Positions 50,919 through 60,671 of a stretch of 64,000 nucleotides of DNA are shown here, piece by piece. The first letter of the stretch is position 1; every line of letters begins with the position of its first letter. Origin of the DNA: Glaciimonas sp. PCH181 (lineage in GTDB: Bacteria > Pseudomonadota > Gammaproteobacteria > Burkholderiales > Burkholderiaceae_D); assembly GCF_003056055.1 (NCBI RefSeq), contig NZ_PYFP01000002.1, positions 620,001 to 684,000 on the forward strand, read 5' to 3'. The notes under the pieces are model-generated. The model searched no databases, was not told where the DNA came from, and saw only the letters and a list, made by a program, of their open reading frames with translations. A program made the position numbers and the translations under genes.

Positions 50919-51158
50919 ATGATTGTTTGTGTTTGTAACAACGTCTCCGAACAAAAAATACGCCACGCGGTGGATTCCGGCATGTCCTCTATGCGGGAAC
51001 TTCGCCAAAAACTCGGAGTCGCAGATAGCTGCGGAAAATGTCATTCTTGCGCGAAAAACGTCTTGCGCGAATGTTTAGAAAATAACGTCCCAACAGCACA
51101 TCGTCATCTTCATGCTTTGGTATTTCAACCGATGCCCTCCATAGCAACCGCCGTATAA
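50919..51158 (+). CDS. bfd: bacterioferritin-associated ferredoxin
   Basis: 79 residues. BFD-type [2Fe-2S] fold: CVC at residues 4-6 and SCGKCHSC at about 38-45 supply four cysteines. It reduces and releases iron stored in bacterioferritin, whose gene is 2.4 kb downstream. In the iron block between hemP and tonB. Confidence 0.88.
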   Translation: MIVCVCNNVSEQKIRHAVDSGMSSMRELRQKLGVADSCGKCHSCAKNVLRECLENNVPTAHRHLHALVFQPMPSIATAV

Positions 51159-51173
51159 GAGTAGTATAAGTAA

Positions 51174-51878
51174 ATGAGCGCAACAATGTCGTCGTCATCA
51201 TCGCCATACCTTCCCACCTTTGTGTGGCGTCAAGTTAAACGTATCGGGCCCCTAGGCGCGATTATTTTGTTGCATGTGGGTTTCTTCATTGCGCTAAAGA
51301 GTGGCTTGATTCATCAGGCTGTACAGGCAATTCCAAAAGAAGTATTCGCCACTTTCATTACGCCAGAACGTGCGCCGGAACCAACTCCACCGAAACCACA
51401 ACCGGCTGTCCCCAAAACAGTACCAGTGGTAAAAAAGAACATTGCACCTCCCCGCCCGACCCCTGTTGTAGTCAACAATACACCTTCTGAAAAAGCTATC
51501 TCTGTGCCAGTTGCGGCGCCACAGCCACCGCAACCTATAGAAGCTGCTGCGCCAGCGCCAGCACCAGTTGCTCCCCCGGCCGCACCGTCTGCACCGCGTA
51601 CCATTAGCTCTGGCGTCGAATATATCCGTCAACCGAACCCTGAATATCCTTCCGCTGCGAAACGCATGGGCGAAGAGGGCAAAGTTGTCATGCGCGTACT
51701 GGTCAATGAAAAAGGCCGCGCAGAACGGGTGGAGATACAAAAAAGCTCAGGTTCAGCTCGTCTGGATGACGCGGCCAAACAAGCCCTATTGCGTGCTCTC
51801 TTCAAGCCTTACATGGAAGATGGTAAGCCGATGCCGGTATATGCTATCGTCCCCATCAATTTCCAGCTGTCGAATTAA
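51174..51878 (+). CDS. tonB: energy transducer TonB
   Basis: 234 residues. One N-terminal membrane span (GPLGAIILLHVGFFIAL), a proline/lysine/alanine-rich periplasmic linker (PTPPKPQPAVPK and onward), and the C-terminal TonB domain (PNPEYPSAAKRMGEEGKVVM to PVYAIVPINFQL). Carries energy from ExbB-ExbD to outer-membrane haem and siderophore receptors. Starts 16 bases after bfd and precedes the second exbB/exbD pair. Confidence 0.93.
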   Translation: MSATMSSSSSPYLPTFVWRQVKRIGPLGAIILLHVGFFIALKSGLIHQAVQAIPKEVFATFITPERAPEPTPPKPQPAVPKTVPVVKKNIAPPRPTPVVVNNTPSEKAISVPVAAPQPPQPIEAAAPAPAPVAPPAAPSAPRTISSGVEYIRQPNPEYPSAAKRMGEEGKVVMRVLVNEKGRAERVEIQKSSGSARLDDAAKQALLRALFKPYMEDGKPMPVYAIVPINFQLSN

Positions 51879-52031
51879 TCAGGCATTTGCCCTTACCCCT
51901 TATACGCTACATCTCGCGAACCAGAATTTACCTACTATTTAATCAACAATTCAGAAAATTGCGGTCGCTTATTCGTGTGAATAAGCCCCCTACCAATTCA
52001 ACGATACCTTTTACAGAAACAAGGAATAATC

Positions 52032-52772
52032 ATGGAAGTCAGTCCGTACGGTTTAGAGGCACTCTGGTCACAGGGTGATTTTGTTATCAAATGCGTTGCC
52101 ATGTTGTTAGTCGTCATGTCGATCTCTTCCTGGTACGTGATTTTGACCAAGGCGCTGCAAATTCTGCGTTTGCAGCGTGCCGCCAGTGCAGCTGGTCACC
52201 AATTCTGGGATACCACTAATTTGCCGGAAGGAATTGCCACATTGGGCACCGACAATCCTTTCGCAGAAGTCGCTCAGGCTGGCGTACTTTCAATGCGCCA
52301 TCACACCGCGCATAGCGGACATCTGCACGATCAGCTATCCACCAGTGACTGGGTAACGCTATCCTTGCGTCAGGCGATCGATGAAGCATCCGGCAAACTA
52401 CAAACGGGCATGGCGGTATTAGCATCAGTCGGCTCTACAGCACCGTTCGTTGGTCTGTTTGGCACGGTGTGGGGGATTTATCACGCATTGGTGGCCATTG
52501 GCACTTCCGGTCAGGCTAGTATCGATAAAGTCGCTGGTCCTGTCGGTGAATCACTGATCATGACGGCGCTGGGTCTGGCGGTTGCGATTCCGGCTACTTT
52601 TGGTTATAACGCGCTGGTACGCGGTAACAAAACGATTATTGCCAAATTGAATAAATTTGGTTTTGATTTGCATGCGTTATTCGTCACCGGTTCACGTGCT
52701 GATATGAACAAAACCGGCACTGGCGATACGGAAAATACTCCTTCCAAGCTGGTCGCTGTGAAAGGTGCATGA
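52032..52772 (+). CDS. exbB: TonB-system proton channel ExbB (second copy)
   Basis: 246 residues, three spans. Same layout as the copy at 40150: VIKCVAMLLVVMSISSWYVIL, then GMAVLASVGSTAPFVGLFGTVWGIYHALVAIG and GESLIMTALGLAVAIPATFGYN. Encoded between tonB and exbD, so it drives TonB. Its stop overlaps the exbD start by four bases. Confidence 0.94.
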   Translation: MEVSPYGLEALWSQGDFVIKCVAMLLVVMSISSWYVILTKALQILRLQRAASAAGHQFWDTTNLPEGIATLGTDNPFAEVAQAGVLSMRHHTAHSGHLHDQLSTSDWVTLSLRQAIDEASGKLQTGMAVLASVGSTAPFVGLFGTVWGIYHALVAIGTSGQASIDKVAGPVGESLIMTALGLAVAIPATFGYNALVRGNKTIIAKLNKFGFDLHALFVTGSRADMNKTGTGDTENTPSKLVAVKGA

Positions 52773-53188
52773 TGTCAATGGGTTCCCTGTCCGACTCGGA
52801 CGACGACTTTAATCCGGAGATCAACACCACGCCACTAGTTGACGTGATGCTGGTCCTGCTGATCATCTTTATCATGACGATACCGGTGATGAATCACGCG
52901 GTCAAAATTGATCTGCCACGCGCCACCAATCAACCCGATGATGTAAAACCGGAGAGCATCAATTTATCGATCGATGCTGCTGGAAAAGTTTATTGGAATG
53001 ACGAAGTGGTTGATCGCAATCAATTGCAGGTGAAGATTGCCGTTGCGGCGAAAAAAGAACCGCAACCGGAATTACATTTACGCGCTGAACGCACCACTGA
53101 ATACGAAAAAATTGCGCAAGTAATGGCGGCGGCACAATCTGGCGGCCTTGGAAAAATTGGTTTCGTTACCGATCCAGACGCCAAATAA
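52769..53188 (+). CDS. exbD: TonB-system protein ExbD (second copy)
   Basis: 139 residues. N-terminal DDDFNPEINTTPLVDVMLVL with the essential Asp in the span, then a periplasmic domain ending GGLGKIGFVTDPDAK. Works with ExbB and TonB. ATGA overlap with exbB shows coupled translation. Confidence 0.94.
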   Translation: MMSMGSLSDSDDDFNPEINTTPLVDVMLVLLIIFIMTIPVMNHAVKIDLPRATNQPDDVKPESINLSIDAAGKVYWNDEVVDRNQLQVKIAVAAKKEPQPELHLRAERTTEYEKIAQVMAAAQSGGLGKIGFVTDPDAK

Positions 53189-53537
53189 TCGCAGCAACGT
53201 CTTACAGTAATATCACCCTGCTCCAATCGATAAAGCCTTTGCCTACTTTGTAGGCAAAGGCTTTATGCTATCCGCACCACATCAATCATCCATCCCCGCC
53301 TCTGAGACATATCGGGCGATAGAAGGTATTAAAATAATCTGGCTTCCAAGTATATTCTCACGCATTTTCTTAGTCCCGGCGATCCCCGATTGAGCGCTAA
53401 ATAGGAGTGCGAATGATTCCTGCTAATGAATGATGAAAAAGCTGAGTGCCTAGGCTATCATGGCGACTTTAAGGCGGTCCGGGTCGTATTTCCAAGGCTA
53501 CTCTCGCCCCACGTCGGTTTATTTTTAAGAGGCTCCC
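53189..53537. other. intergenic region between exbD and bacterioferritin
   Basis: Contains the 16-base-pair hairpin at 53230-53266. The remainder must hold the promoter of the bacterioferritin gene, but I see no clear Fur box or consensus promoter and no coding frame. Confidence 0.4.
53230..53266. terminator. hairpin after exbD
   Basis: A perfect 16-base-pair stem (arms 53230-53245 and 53251-53266) with a five-base loop, 41 bases past the exbD stop. No T run follows, so it may end transcription only partly, or protect the tonB-exbBD message. Confidence 0.55.
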
Positions 53538-54008
53538 ATGCAAGGCGACAAAAACATCATTAAGCTGCTCAACGCACAGTTGACTAACGAACTCACCGCA
53601 GTGAACCAATATTTTCTACACGCCCGCATGTACAAGCATTGGGGCCTGGAAAAACTTGGTAAGAAAGAATATGAAGAGTCGATCGGTGAAATGAAGCATG
53701 CTGATCGTCTGATTGACCGGATTCTGATGCTGGATGGCTTGCCGAATCTGCAAGCGCTGCACAAATTGATGATAGGCGAAAATACGCCAGAAATGCTGGC
53801 CTGCGATCTGAAGTTGGAACAAGCTGCGCAGAAGACAGTGAAAGAAGGCGTTGCCACCTCTGAGGCAGCTGGCGATTATATTTCGCGCGAACTGTTCAAA
53901 GACATTCTGGATGACACTGAAGAGCACATCGATTGGCTAGAAACCCAAATCGATCTGATCGCCAAAGTCGGCATCCAAAACTATCTGCAAAGCCAAATGG
54001 CTGCCTAA
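53538..54008 (+). CDS. bfr: bacterioferritin
   Basis: 156 residues, four-helix bundle. Ferroxidase ligands Glu18 ([10 protein letters not shown]), Glu51 and His54 ([11 protein letters not shown]), Glu94 and Glu127/His130 ([11 protein letters not shown]); Met52 for the haem. Stores iron as a 24-mer with bound haem. Separate from the hemP-tonB block by a 350-base gap. Confidence 0.95.
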   Translation: MQGDKNIIKLLNAQLTNELTAVNQYFLHARMYKHWGLEKLGKKEYEESIGEMKHADRLIDRILMLDGLPNLQALHKLMIGENTPEMLACDLKLEQAAQKTVKEGVATSEAAGDYISRELFKDILDDTEEHIDWLETQIDLIAKVGIQNYLQSQMAA

Positions 54009-54341
54009 ACCGCCATGCGTTCAAGGCTATGCGGGGACATCCTATGTGGAAATTTCCTGCATAGCCTATATCAAATAGGGATCTGGGATGTGCACTTGAA
54101 AAAAGTGTAACGTCACTGCATCCCTCAAAAATCCTCTATATCCCCCCTGCTGCACGCCTTAAGCGTCAACTAGCACTAGCGAGACGGTGAAGCGCTTTTA
54201 TACGCCCAATCACAGCGCTGCACATTGCAATTCCCGGATCAACGGCAGCGGAGAAGCCCTCTACCTCAGACTAGTCGCCACCACCCTCCAAACCCGGGGA
54301 AACACCCTCACACGCTATCTTTGTACGGAATCTGGCGAACC
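54009..54341. other. intergenic region between bacterioferritin and YggT genes
   Basis: No gene. AGGCTATGC at 54024-54032 and GCATAGCCT at 54059-54067 are exact complements 15 bases past the bfr stop, a possible weak terminator or 3' hairpin. The rest is unremarkable. Confidence 0.45.
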
Positions 54342-54884
54342 TTATACAAGCCACTGAATCAATGCGATCAGAAGTTGGTGTACGACTCTTAACAGGATCA
54401 GGGCCACTAAAGGCGATAGATCGATACCGCCTAACAACGGAATAAAGCGACGAATCGGTCCCAACAGCGGCTCATTCAAAGCCCGCACAAATGGGGCCAA
54501 CGGTGCCTGCGGATTTACCCAGCTAAAAATTGCCTCGATAATCAGCAGTGCGATCAAACCATAAAAAACCCATTGAAGAAACAGCAATGCCGCCAGCATT
54601 AACAAGATCGGCGCACTCAATGCCGACGCCACCACCAGCTGCAGCGCAATGCAGACCACCGCGACCAAAAGCGCACCGATCAGACTAGCCCAGTCATAGC
54701 CACTAAATCCGGGTAACACTTTGCGCATCGGGCGCACCATCCAATCCGATATTGTAAAAATAAAATGTGCTACCTGTTGCGGCGGGCGCACGCGCACAGC
54801 CTGAATCCAGAAGCGTAACAACAGCACGCCGCCCAATACACTGGCGGCGGTCTCAATAATCAATGAAAAAATATTCTGCAACAC
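54342..54884 (-). CDS. YggT family membrane protein
   Basis: 180 residues with two copies of the YggT repeat, each one or two spans (IFSLIIETAASVLGGVLLLRFWIQA and LIALLIIEAIFSWVNPQAP), and motifs DWMVRPMRKVLPG and LNEPLLGPIRRFIPLLGG. Role unclear; implicated in osmotic or cell-division functions in various bacteria. Its 5' leader holds nested inverted repeats at 54932-54970. Confidence 0.85.
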   Translation of the reverse strand: MLQNIFSLIIETAASVLGGVLLLRFWIQAVRVRPPQQVAHFIFTISDWMVRPMRKVLPGFSGYDWASLIGALLVAVVCIALQLVVASALSAPILLMLAALLFLQWVFYGLIALLIIEAIFSWVNPQAPLAPFVRALNEPLLGPIRRFIPLLGGIDLSPLVALILLRVVHQLLIALIQWLV

Positions 54885-55068
54885 GATGGTTTCTCTCTTT
54901 CAAGATGGAGCGGGGCATTTCGTTTCCAAGTCAGCGTAACAACTGAAAGTTGTGACAGATAGTAACGCTGGGCACATCATGACGCAAAATGGTGAAGATG
55001 AAAATCAAATTGCCGTACAGAACCAGTTCACACTTCTTTTACAAGACGTCATCATCGTCGCGCCAAAC

Positions 55069-55106
55069 AAAAAACCCGCTGAATAGCACGAGGCCATAAA
55101 GCGGGT
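55069..55106 (-). terminator. Rho-independent terminator after the H1-like gene
   Basis: ACCCGCT at 55074-55080 pairs with AGCGGGT at 55100-55106; on the minus strand the second arm is followed by six T. It lies 44 bases past the stop of the H1-like gene. Confidence 0.72.
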
Positions 55107-55149
55107 AGTGCGCCTGAATTTAACCAGGCCTCCTTCTGACACACGACAA

Positions 55150-55968
55150 TTACGGACGTGTACCAGTTGGGAACGGCCAAGCCGCTGCAGGATTAAGTAC
55201 AGTTTTTACTGCTGAATCAGCAGCAGGTTTTGCAGCTACTGGCTTAACTACTGTTTTTTTTACAGCTGGTTTTTTAGCCGCAGGTTTGGCCGCTGGCTTA
55301 ACAGCTGGTGCTGCTTTAGCTACTGGCTTTACGGCTGCTTTAGCTGCAGGTTTTGCTGCTGGCTTCGCTGCCGGTGCTGCTTTAGCTGCTGGCTTTTTAG
55401 CTGCAGGTTTCGCTGCTGCTTTGGCGGCTGGCTTTGCCGCAGGTTTAGCTGCTGGCTTCGCTGCTGCTTTAGCTGCCGGTTTTTTAGCTGCAGGTTTCGC
55501 TGCTGCTTTGGCCGCTGGCTTTGCCGCAGGTTTAGCTGCTGCTTTAGCTGCCGGTTTTTTAGCTGCAGGTTTCGCTGCTACTTTTGCCACAGCTTTTTTA
55601 GCCGCTGGCTTAGCTGCAGGTTTCGCTGCTGCTTTAGCTACCGGTTTTTTAGCTGCAGGTTTCGCTGCTACTTTTGCCACAGCTTTTTTAGCCGCTGGCT
55701 TAGCTGCAGGTTTCGCTGCCGGTTTTTTAGCGACAGGTTTCGCTGTTGCTTTTGCCACTGGCTTTGCTGCTGCTTTTTTCGCTACCGGCTTTTTGGCCGC
55801 TGGCTTAGCTGCAGGTTTCGCTGCCGCTTTTGCCACAGGTTTCGCTGCTGCCTTAACTACTGGCTTCTTAGCGGCGACTGGTTTTTTAGCTGCTACTGGC
55901 TTTTTGGCCGGAGCGGCTTTCTTCACAGCGGGTTTCTTCGCTGCGGGTTTTTTTGTTGCTGTTGCCAT
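55150..55968 (-). CDS. lysine/alanine/proline-rich H1-like nucleoid protein
   Basis: 272 residues made almost wholly of KPAAKKPVAK-type repeats, with Lys, Ala, Pro and Val as nearly the only residues. Similar tails occur in AlgP and in histone H1-like proteins of proteobacteria and Chlamydia Hc2. The high positive charge and low complexity point to DNA binding and chromatin compaction. Only about the last 25 residues (TVLNPAAAWPFPTG) are ordinary sequence. Repeats make exact length uncertain from strain to strain. Downstream of nrdAB and upstream of yggT, all on the minus strand. Confidence 0.8.
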   Translation of the reverse strand: MATATKKPAAKKPAVKKAAPAKKPVAAKKPVAAKKPVVKAAAKPVAKAAAKPAAKPAAKKPVAKKAAAKPVAKATAKPVAKKPAAKPAAKPAAKKAVAKVAAKPAAKKPVAKAAAKPAAKPAAKKAVAKVAAKPAAKKPAAKAAAKPAAKPAAKAAAKPAAKKPAAKAAAKPAAKPAAKPAAKAAAKPAAKKPAAKAAPAAKPAAKPAAKAAVKPVAKAAPAVKPAAKPAAKKPAVKKTVVKPVAAKPAADSAVKTVLNPAAAWPFPTGTRP

Positions 55969-56478
55969 TTTGTTTCTCCTTCACGTGATGGAAAAAATCA
56001 AGCTCCAAGTTGGAAACCCGACGGACCCATCGCGATGAGTACGGCGGATTATTCATCGGCGCAATCAAATATCTGCTTGCGCTAATGAATTCGGCACCAG
56101 CTGAACTGCTCCATCCCCTCATTGATGCAGCACTTCAGCCATTATTGGTTAAGGATTTCTTCCTCTTTATCGGAAAGATAATCCACCGTTCGTAGCGCCT
56201 TCAGGCGGCGAACGTAACCAAAAAAACGCGGGCAGTTACGCCAGCGTCGGAATTCAATTATTTCTTTTATGTCGTTTGCAAAAGGCTTTCGGATTTTCCA
56301 AAGAAAACGCCGCCATGCCCGATTTAGTCGGGATGAGCGGCGACGACAGATAAGATCTTTTCGGTCTTTGACTGTTCATTAAATTGGATTGCTACCTTTG
56401 GTTATGCAGCGTTTTTTATATACTGATCGCTGCATCTTTCCGTCCACCTCGTTATTCTTGTCCGAGATTCCGGAGCCG
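55969..56478. other. intergenic region between nrdB and the H1-like gene
   Basis: 510 bases without a gene. It holds the nrdB terminator at 56308-56342 and an 8-base dyad ATGCAGCG...CGCTGCAT at 56404-56411 and 56428-56435. The stretch 55970-56060 should carry the promoter of the H1-like gene. Nothing else stands out. Confidence 0.5.
56308..56342 (-). terminator. terminator of the nrdAB operon
   Basis: CGCCGC and GCGGCG enclose an inner stem CCCGA/TCGGG with a five-base loop. On the minus strand it is followed by GTTTTCTTT. It stands about 140 bases past the nrdB stop. Confidence 0.65.
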
Positions 56479-57588
56479 TTATTCCCAGTTCAGTGCACCG
56501 CCGGTTTGATACTCAATAACCCGTGTCTCAAAAAAGTTGCGCTCTTTTTTCAGATCGATCATCTCGCTCATCCAGGGGAAGGGATTTTCTTCCTGAGGGA
56601 ACATTGGATCCAGTCCGATTTGTTGCGCGCGGCGATTTGCGATAAACCGCAAATAACCTTTAAACATTGGCGCATTCAAACCGAGCACTCCACGCGGCAT
56701 TGTATCCTCTGCGTAGCGATATTCCAACTCTACCGCGCTTAAAAACAACGATTTAATTTCGTCGCGGAATTCTGCGGTCCATAAATGCGGATTTTCCATC
56801 TTGATTGTGTTGATCAGATCGATGCCGAAGTTACAGTGCATCGACTCATCACGCAAAATATATTGGTACTGTTCTGCTGCGCCCATCATCTTATTTTGAC
56901 GACCGAGTGCAAGGATTTGCGTGAAACCGACATAGAAGAAAAGACCTTCCATGATGCAAGCAAACACGATCAGCGAGCGCAATAATTTTTGATCATTCTC
57001 AGTGGTGCCGGTCTTGAATTCAGGATCGGTCAGCGTGTTGATAAACGGAATCAAAAATTCGTCCTTGTCACGAATCGACTTCACTTCATGATAAGCGTTA
57101 AAAATTTCTGCTTCATCCAAACCGAGCGACTCAACAATGTACTGATAAGCATGCGTATGAATCGCTTCTTCAAACGCTTGACGCAACAGATACTGACGGC
57201 ACTCTGGCGCAGTAATATGACGGTAAGTTCCCAGCACGATGTTATTGGCAGCCAACGAATCGGCAGTCACAAAGAAGCCAAGATTGCGCTTTACCAGACG
57301 GCGCTCATCATCGGTCAGACCATTTGGACTTTTCCACAACTCGATATCGCGCTGCATGTTGATTTCTTGCGGCATCCAATGATTCGCGCAACCTGCCAGA
57401 TACTTGTCCCATGCCCATTTGTACTTAAACGGCACCAGTTGATTCACGTCGGTGTGGCCATTGATAATACGTTTGTCTGCAGCATTCACCCGATGCGTTG
57501 TATCTACCGCAGGCTCGGTCGACTGCACCGGCAGCGGCATCGCACGCGGGGCGGGTGTTGAACTTACTTGTTCATCCCAAGAGAGCAT
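56479..57588 (-). CDS. nrdB: class Ia ribonucleotide reductase beta subunit
   Basis: 369 residues. Provides the di-iron/tyrosyl radical cofactor. Features: [45 protein letters not shown] (iron ligands), and [14 protein letters not shown]. The ATG at 57588 follows GAAGGAAG. Second gene after nrdA with a 158-base gap that contains two strong hairpins. Confidence 0.95.
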   Translation of the reverse strand: MLSWDEQVSSTPAPRAMPLPVQSTEPAVDTTHRVNAADKRIINGHTDVNQLVPFKYKWAWDKYLAGCANHWMPQEINMQRDIELWKSPNGLTDDERRLVKRNLGFFVTADSLAANNIVLGTYRHITAPECRQYLLRQAFEEAIHTHAYQYIVESLGLDEAEIFNAYHEVKSIRDKDEFLIPFINTLTDPEFKTGTTENDQKLLRSLIVFACIMEGLFFYVGFTQILALGRQNKMMGAAEQYQYILRDESMHCNFGIDLINTIKMENPHLWTAEFRDEIKSLFLSAVELEYRYAEDTMPRGVLGLNAPMFKGYLRFIANRRAQQIGLDPMFPQEENPFPWMSEMIDLKKERNFFETRVIEYQTGGALNWE

Positions 57589-57662
57589 ATTTCTTCCTTC
57601 ATTTTATCTTTTGATTAGCGAGACTGGCTTTAGTTCAGCCAATGCAACTTATCTGTTATCAG

Positions 57663-57692
57663 CGGCACGTTCGATGGGTCATAAACGTGCCG
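57663..57692 (-). other. hairpin in the nrdA-nrdB spacer (first)
   Basis: CGGCACGTT and AACGTGCCG, exact complements with a 12-base loop, 74 bases before the nrdB start. No T run. Confidence 0.55.
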
Positions 57693-57710
57693 TCCTTCCT
57701 CATTTATTTC

Positions 57711-57737
57711 GGTGTAACTGCGTTGCCGCGTTACACC
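57711..57737 (-). other. hairpin in the nrdA-nrdB spacer (second)
   Basis: GGTGTAAC and GTTACACC with an inner GCG/CGC extension and a single bulged T; it lies 10 bases past the nrdA stop. Together with the first it makes a paired hairpin structure between the two genes. Confidence 0.55.
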
Positions 57738-57746
57738 ATTACAGAA

Positions 57747-60671
57747 TTACTGGCAGGCTTCGCACTCTTCAAAGCCTGGGTCGCCTGGACGCATCACGCA
57801 TGCCGGGCCATCCAGTTCGATCTCATCCGATACGACCGGCTTGGTTGCATAATTTGCCATCGCACCGCCGCTTGCGCCGCCATCCACTGACACTGCATTC
57901 AATGCACCTGTTTTAGTGGTGGATTTTTCAGTGTGAGTCGCGCCAATTGTGCGCAGGTAATAAGTCGTTTTCAGACCGCGCAACCAAGCCAGCTTGTAAG
58001 TCTCATCAAGTTTTTTGCCCGATGCACCGGCCATATAAATATTCAATGACTGCGCCTGGTCGATCCATTTTTGACGACGCGATGCAGCTTCAACCAACCA
58101 TGACGGTTCAACTTCGAACGCCGTTGCGTAGATCGCACGCAAATCTTGCGGAATGCGATCAATCTTGGCCAGACTACCGTCGAAATACTTAAGATCCGAG
58201 ATCATGACTTCATCCCACAAACCGCGCGCCTTCAAATCACGTACCAGGTAAGCGTTGATTTCTGTAAATTCGCCAGACAGATTCGACTTCACATACAGAT
58301 TTTGGTAAGTCGGTTCGATACAGGCCGACACGCCAATGATGTTCGAAATGGTCGCCGTCGGTGCAATCGCTACGCAGTTCGAATTACGCATACCGAATTC
58401 TTTGATACGGCCGCGCAACTCAGTCCAGTCCAACGATTCCGACATATCCGTTTCGAGATAACCGCCGCGCTCTTCGGCCAATAATTTCAACGAATCTTGC
58501 GGCAGAATGCCACGATCCCACAACGAACCACGGTATGAACTGTAACGACCGCGCTCTTCGGCCAAAGCCGTCGAAGCCCAATACGCGTTGTAGCACACTA
58601 GTTCCATCGAACGATCGGCAAACGTGACCGCTTCTTGCGAAGCATAAGGAATCCGCATCATGTGCAGGCAATCCTGGAAACCCATAATACCCAGACCAAC
58701 AGGACGATGACGCAAATTAGAATCGCGCGCCTTCTTCACTGCGTAATAGTTGATATCAATGACGTTATCCAACATCCGCATTGCCGTGTTGATCGTTTTT
58801 TGGAGTTTGACCGCATCCAACTGACCGTCTTTCATGTGCGCGGGCAAATTGACCGAACCCAGATTACATACTGCGATTTCTGATTCGTTAGTATTCAACG
58901 TAATTTCTGTACATAGGTTTGAGCTATGTACCATCCCGACGTGTTGCTGCGGGGAACGGATATTACAAGGATCTTTAAAAGTAATCCAAGGATGGCCGGT
59001 TTCAAACAGCATCGACAACATCTTGCGCCACAGATCCAGCGCATGGATTTTCTTGGATGTACGCAACTCGCCACGTGCAGCTTTAGCTTCGTAACCGACA
59101 TAAGCGGCTTCAAATGCCTTGCCGACCTTGTCATGCAGGTCTGGCGCATCGCTAGGCGAAAACAAAGTCCATTCGCCCTTCTCCATCACGCGTTTCATGA
59201 ACAGGTCAGGAATCCAGTTGGCAGTGTTCATGTCATGCGTACGACGACGATCATCGCCGGTGTTTTTACGCAGGTCCAGGAACTCCTCGATATCCATATG
59301 CCATGTTTCCAGATAGGCGCATACCGCCCCTTTACGCTTACCGCCCTGATTGACCGCAACCGCTGTGTCGTTGACCACTTTCAAAAATGGCACCACACCT
59401 TGTGATTTACCGTTCGTGCCTTTGATATGCGCACCCAGCGAACGCACCGGCGTCCAATCGTTACCCAAGCCGCCTGCATATTTCGCCAGCAAGGCGTTTT
59501 CTTTAATGGCATCGTAAATGCCTTCAAGATCGTCCGACACTGTCGTCAGATAGCAGGATGAAAGTTGCGAACGCAGTGTCCCGGAATTGAACAGCGTTGG
59601 AGTCGAACTCATGAAATCGAAACTGGACAATAAGTTATAGAACTCGATTGCACGCTCTTCGCGGTTAATTTCGTTCAATGACAGGCCCATCGCCACGCGC
59701 ATGTAAAACGCCTGTGGCATTTCGATGCGGCTGTCCTGAATATGCAGGAAATAACGGTCGTACAGCGTTTGCAGACCAATATAAGCAAATTGCAGATCGC
59801 GTTCAGGTTGCAACGCTTCAGCCAGTTTTTTCAAATCAAACTGCGCCAGCTTGCTATCAAGCAGATCTGCCTCTATACCCTTTTTAATATATTTTGGGAA
59901 ATATTCAAGATATTCCGCAGGCGCATCCGCTTGCGCGACTTCTTTGCCGAAGACTTCCTTACGAATCGTATGCATCAGCAAACGCGCCGTAACGGTGCTG
60001 TAGGCCGGATCTTTTTCCATCAGAGCACGCGCTGCCAGAATCGCTGACTTATGCAGTTCTTCAACCGGCACGCCGTCGTACAAATTCTTGACTGCCTCTG
60101 ACAGAATGGCATCAGCGTCGACGTGCTTTTCCAGACCGATACACGCCGCGGAAATCAAATCGCGCACTTGCTGCATATCGAGGACGCGACGTTGGCCACC
60201 TTCCGTCACATACAGCTCAGCTGCCGCAACCGCCGGGCTAGTGGTCGATAGCTGTGCGCGCTCTTCCATCCGCTTGGCGCGATACAAAACGTAAGCACGC
60301 GCAACATCGTGCTCACCAGAGCGCATCAATGACAGCTCGACCTGATCCTGGATATCTTCAATGTGAAAAGTGCCACCAGTAGGCTGACGACGCACCAACG
60401 CATTCACAACGTTGGAAGTCAGTTCTTCGACCAGCTCACGGACGCGCGCAGAAGCCGCGCCCTGGCCGCCGTTGACCGCGAGAAATGCTTTAGTGACCGC
60501 GATCGAAATTTTGGATGGCTCGAAACCGACAACAGAACCATTACGACGGATGATCCGATAATCGCCAAAACTGATAGGCGCCTTCGCGGGAGCGGAGCTA
60601 GTACCTGTCTGCGACGATGCGCCACCGAACTCGGATAAAGATTTAACGGAAATTTCTTGAGTAGATTGCAC
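57747..60671 (-). CDS. nrdA: class Ia ribonucleotide reductase alpha subunit
   Basis: 974 residues from a GTG at 60671, picked because GGGAGG lies four bases ahead; an ATG at 60704 would add 11 residues. Reduces ribonucleoside diphosphates. N-terminal region contains an ATP-cone (RIIRRNGSVVGFEPSKISIA, about residues 40-135) and what looks like a second, degenerate cone (residues about 155-245), as in the two-cone NrdA of Pseudomonas. Active-site and radical-transfer elements include SNLCTEITLNTNESEIAVCNLGSVNL-type sequence, and the C-terminal redox pair CEAC in FEECEACQ. Tandem NrdR boxes lie in the promoter region. Confidence 0.93.
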   Translation of the reverse strand: MQSTQEISVKSLSEFGGASSQTGTSSAPAKAPISFGDYRIIRRNGSVVGFEPSKISIAVTKAFLAVNGGQGAASARVRELVEELTSNVVNALVRRQPTGGTFHIEDIQDQVELSLMRSGEHDVARAYVLYRAKRMEERAQLSTTSPAVAAAELYVTEGGQRRVLDMQQVRDLISAACIGLEKHVDADAILSEAVKNLYDGVPVEELHKSAILAARALMEKDPAYSTVTARLLMHTIRKEVFGKEVAQADAPAEYLEYFPKYIKKGIEADLLDSKLAQFDLKKLAEALQPERDLQFAYIGLQTLYDRYFLHIQDSRIEMPQAFYMRVAMGLSLNEINREERAIEFYNLLSSFDFMSSTPTLFNSGTLRSQLSSCYLTTVSDDLEGIYDAIKENALLAKYAGGLGNDWTPVRSLGAHIKGTNGKSQGVVPFLKVVNDTAVAVNQGGKRKGAVCAYLETWHMDIEEFLDLRKNTGDDRRRTHDMNTANWIPDLFMKRVMEKGEWTLFSPSDAPDLHDKVGKAFEAAYVGYEAKAARGELRTSKKIHALDLWRKMLSMLFETGHPWITFKDPCNIRSPQQHVGMVHSSNLCTEITLNTNESEIAVCNLGSVNLPAHMKDGQLDAVKLQKTINTAMRMLDNVIDINYYAVKKARDSNLRHRPVGLGIMGFQDCLHMMRIPYASQEAVTFADRSMELVCYNAYWASTALAEERGRYSSYRGSLWDRGILPQDSLKLLAEERGGYLETDMSESLDWTELRGRIKEFGMRNSNCVAIAPTATISNIIGVSACIEPTYQNLYVKSNLSGEFTEINAYLVRDLKARGLWDEVMISDLKYFDGSLAKIDRIPQDLRAIYATAFEVEPSWLVEAASRRQKWIDQAQSLNIYMAGASGKKLDETYKLAWLRGLKTTYYLRTIGATHTEKSTTKTGALNAVSVDGGASGGAMANYATKPVVSDEIELDGPACVMRPGDPGFEECEACQ

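Noticed and set aside
55286-56038. 250-codon frame on the plus strand across the H1-like gene
   Set aside because: It is the repeat read in the other direction (AAGFAAG-type repeats), an artefact of low complexity.
56989-57561. 190-codon frame opposite nrdB
   Set aside because: Entirely within a full-length nrdB on the other strand, with no domain.
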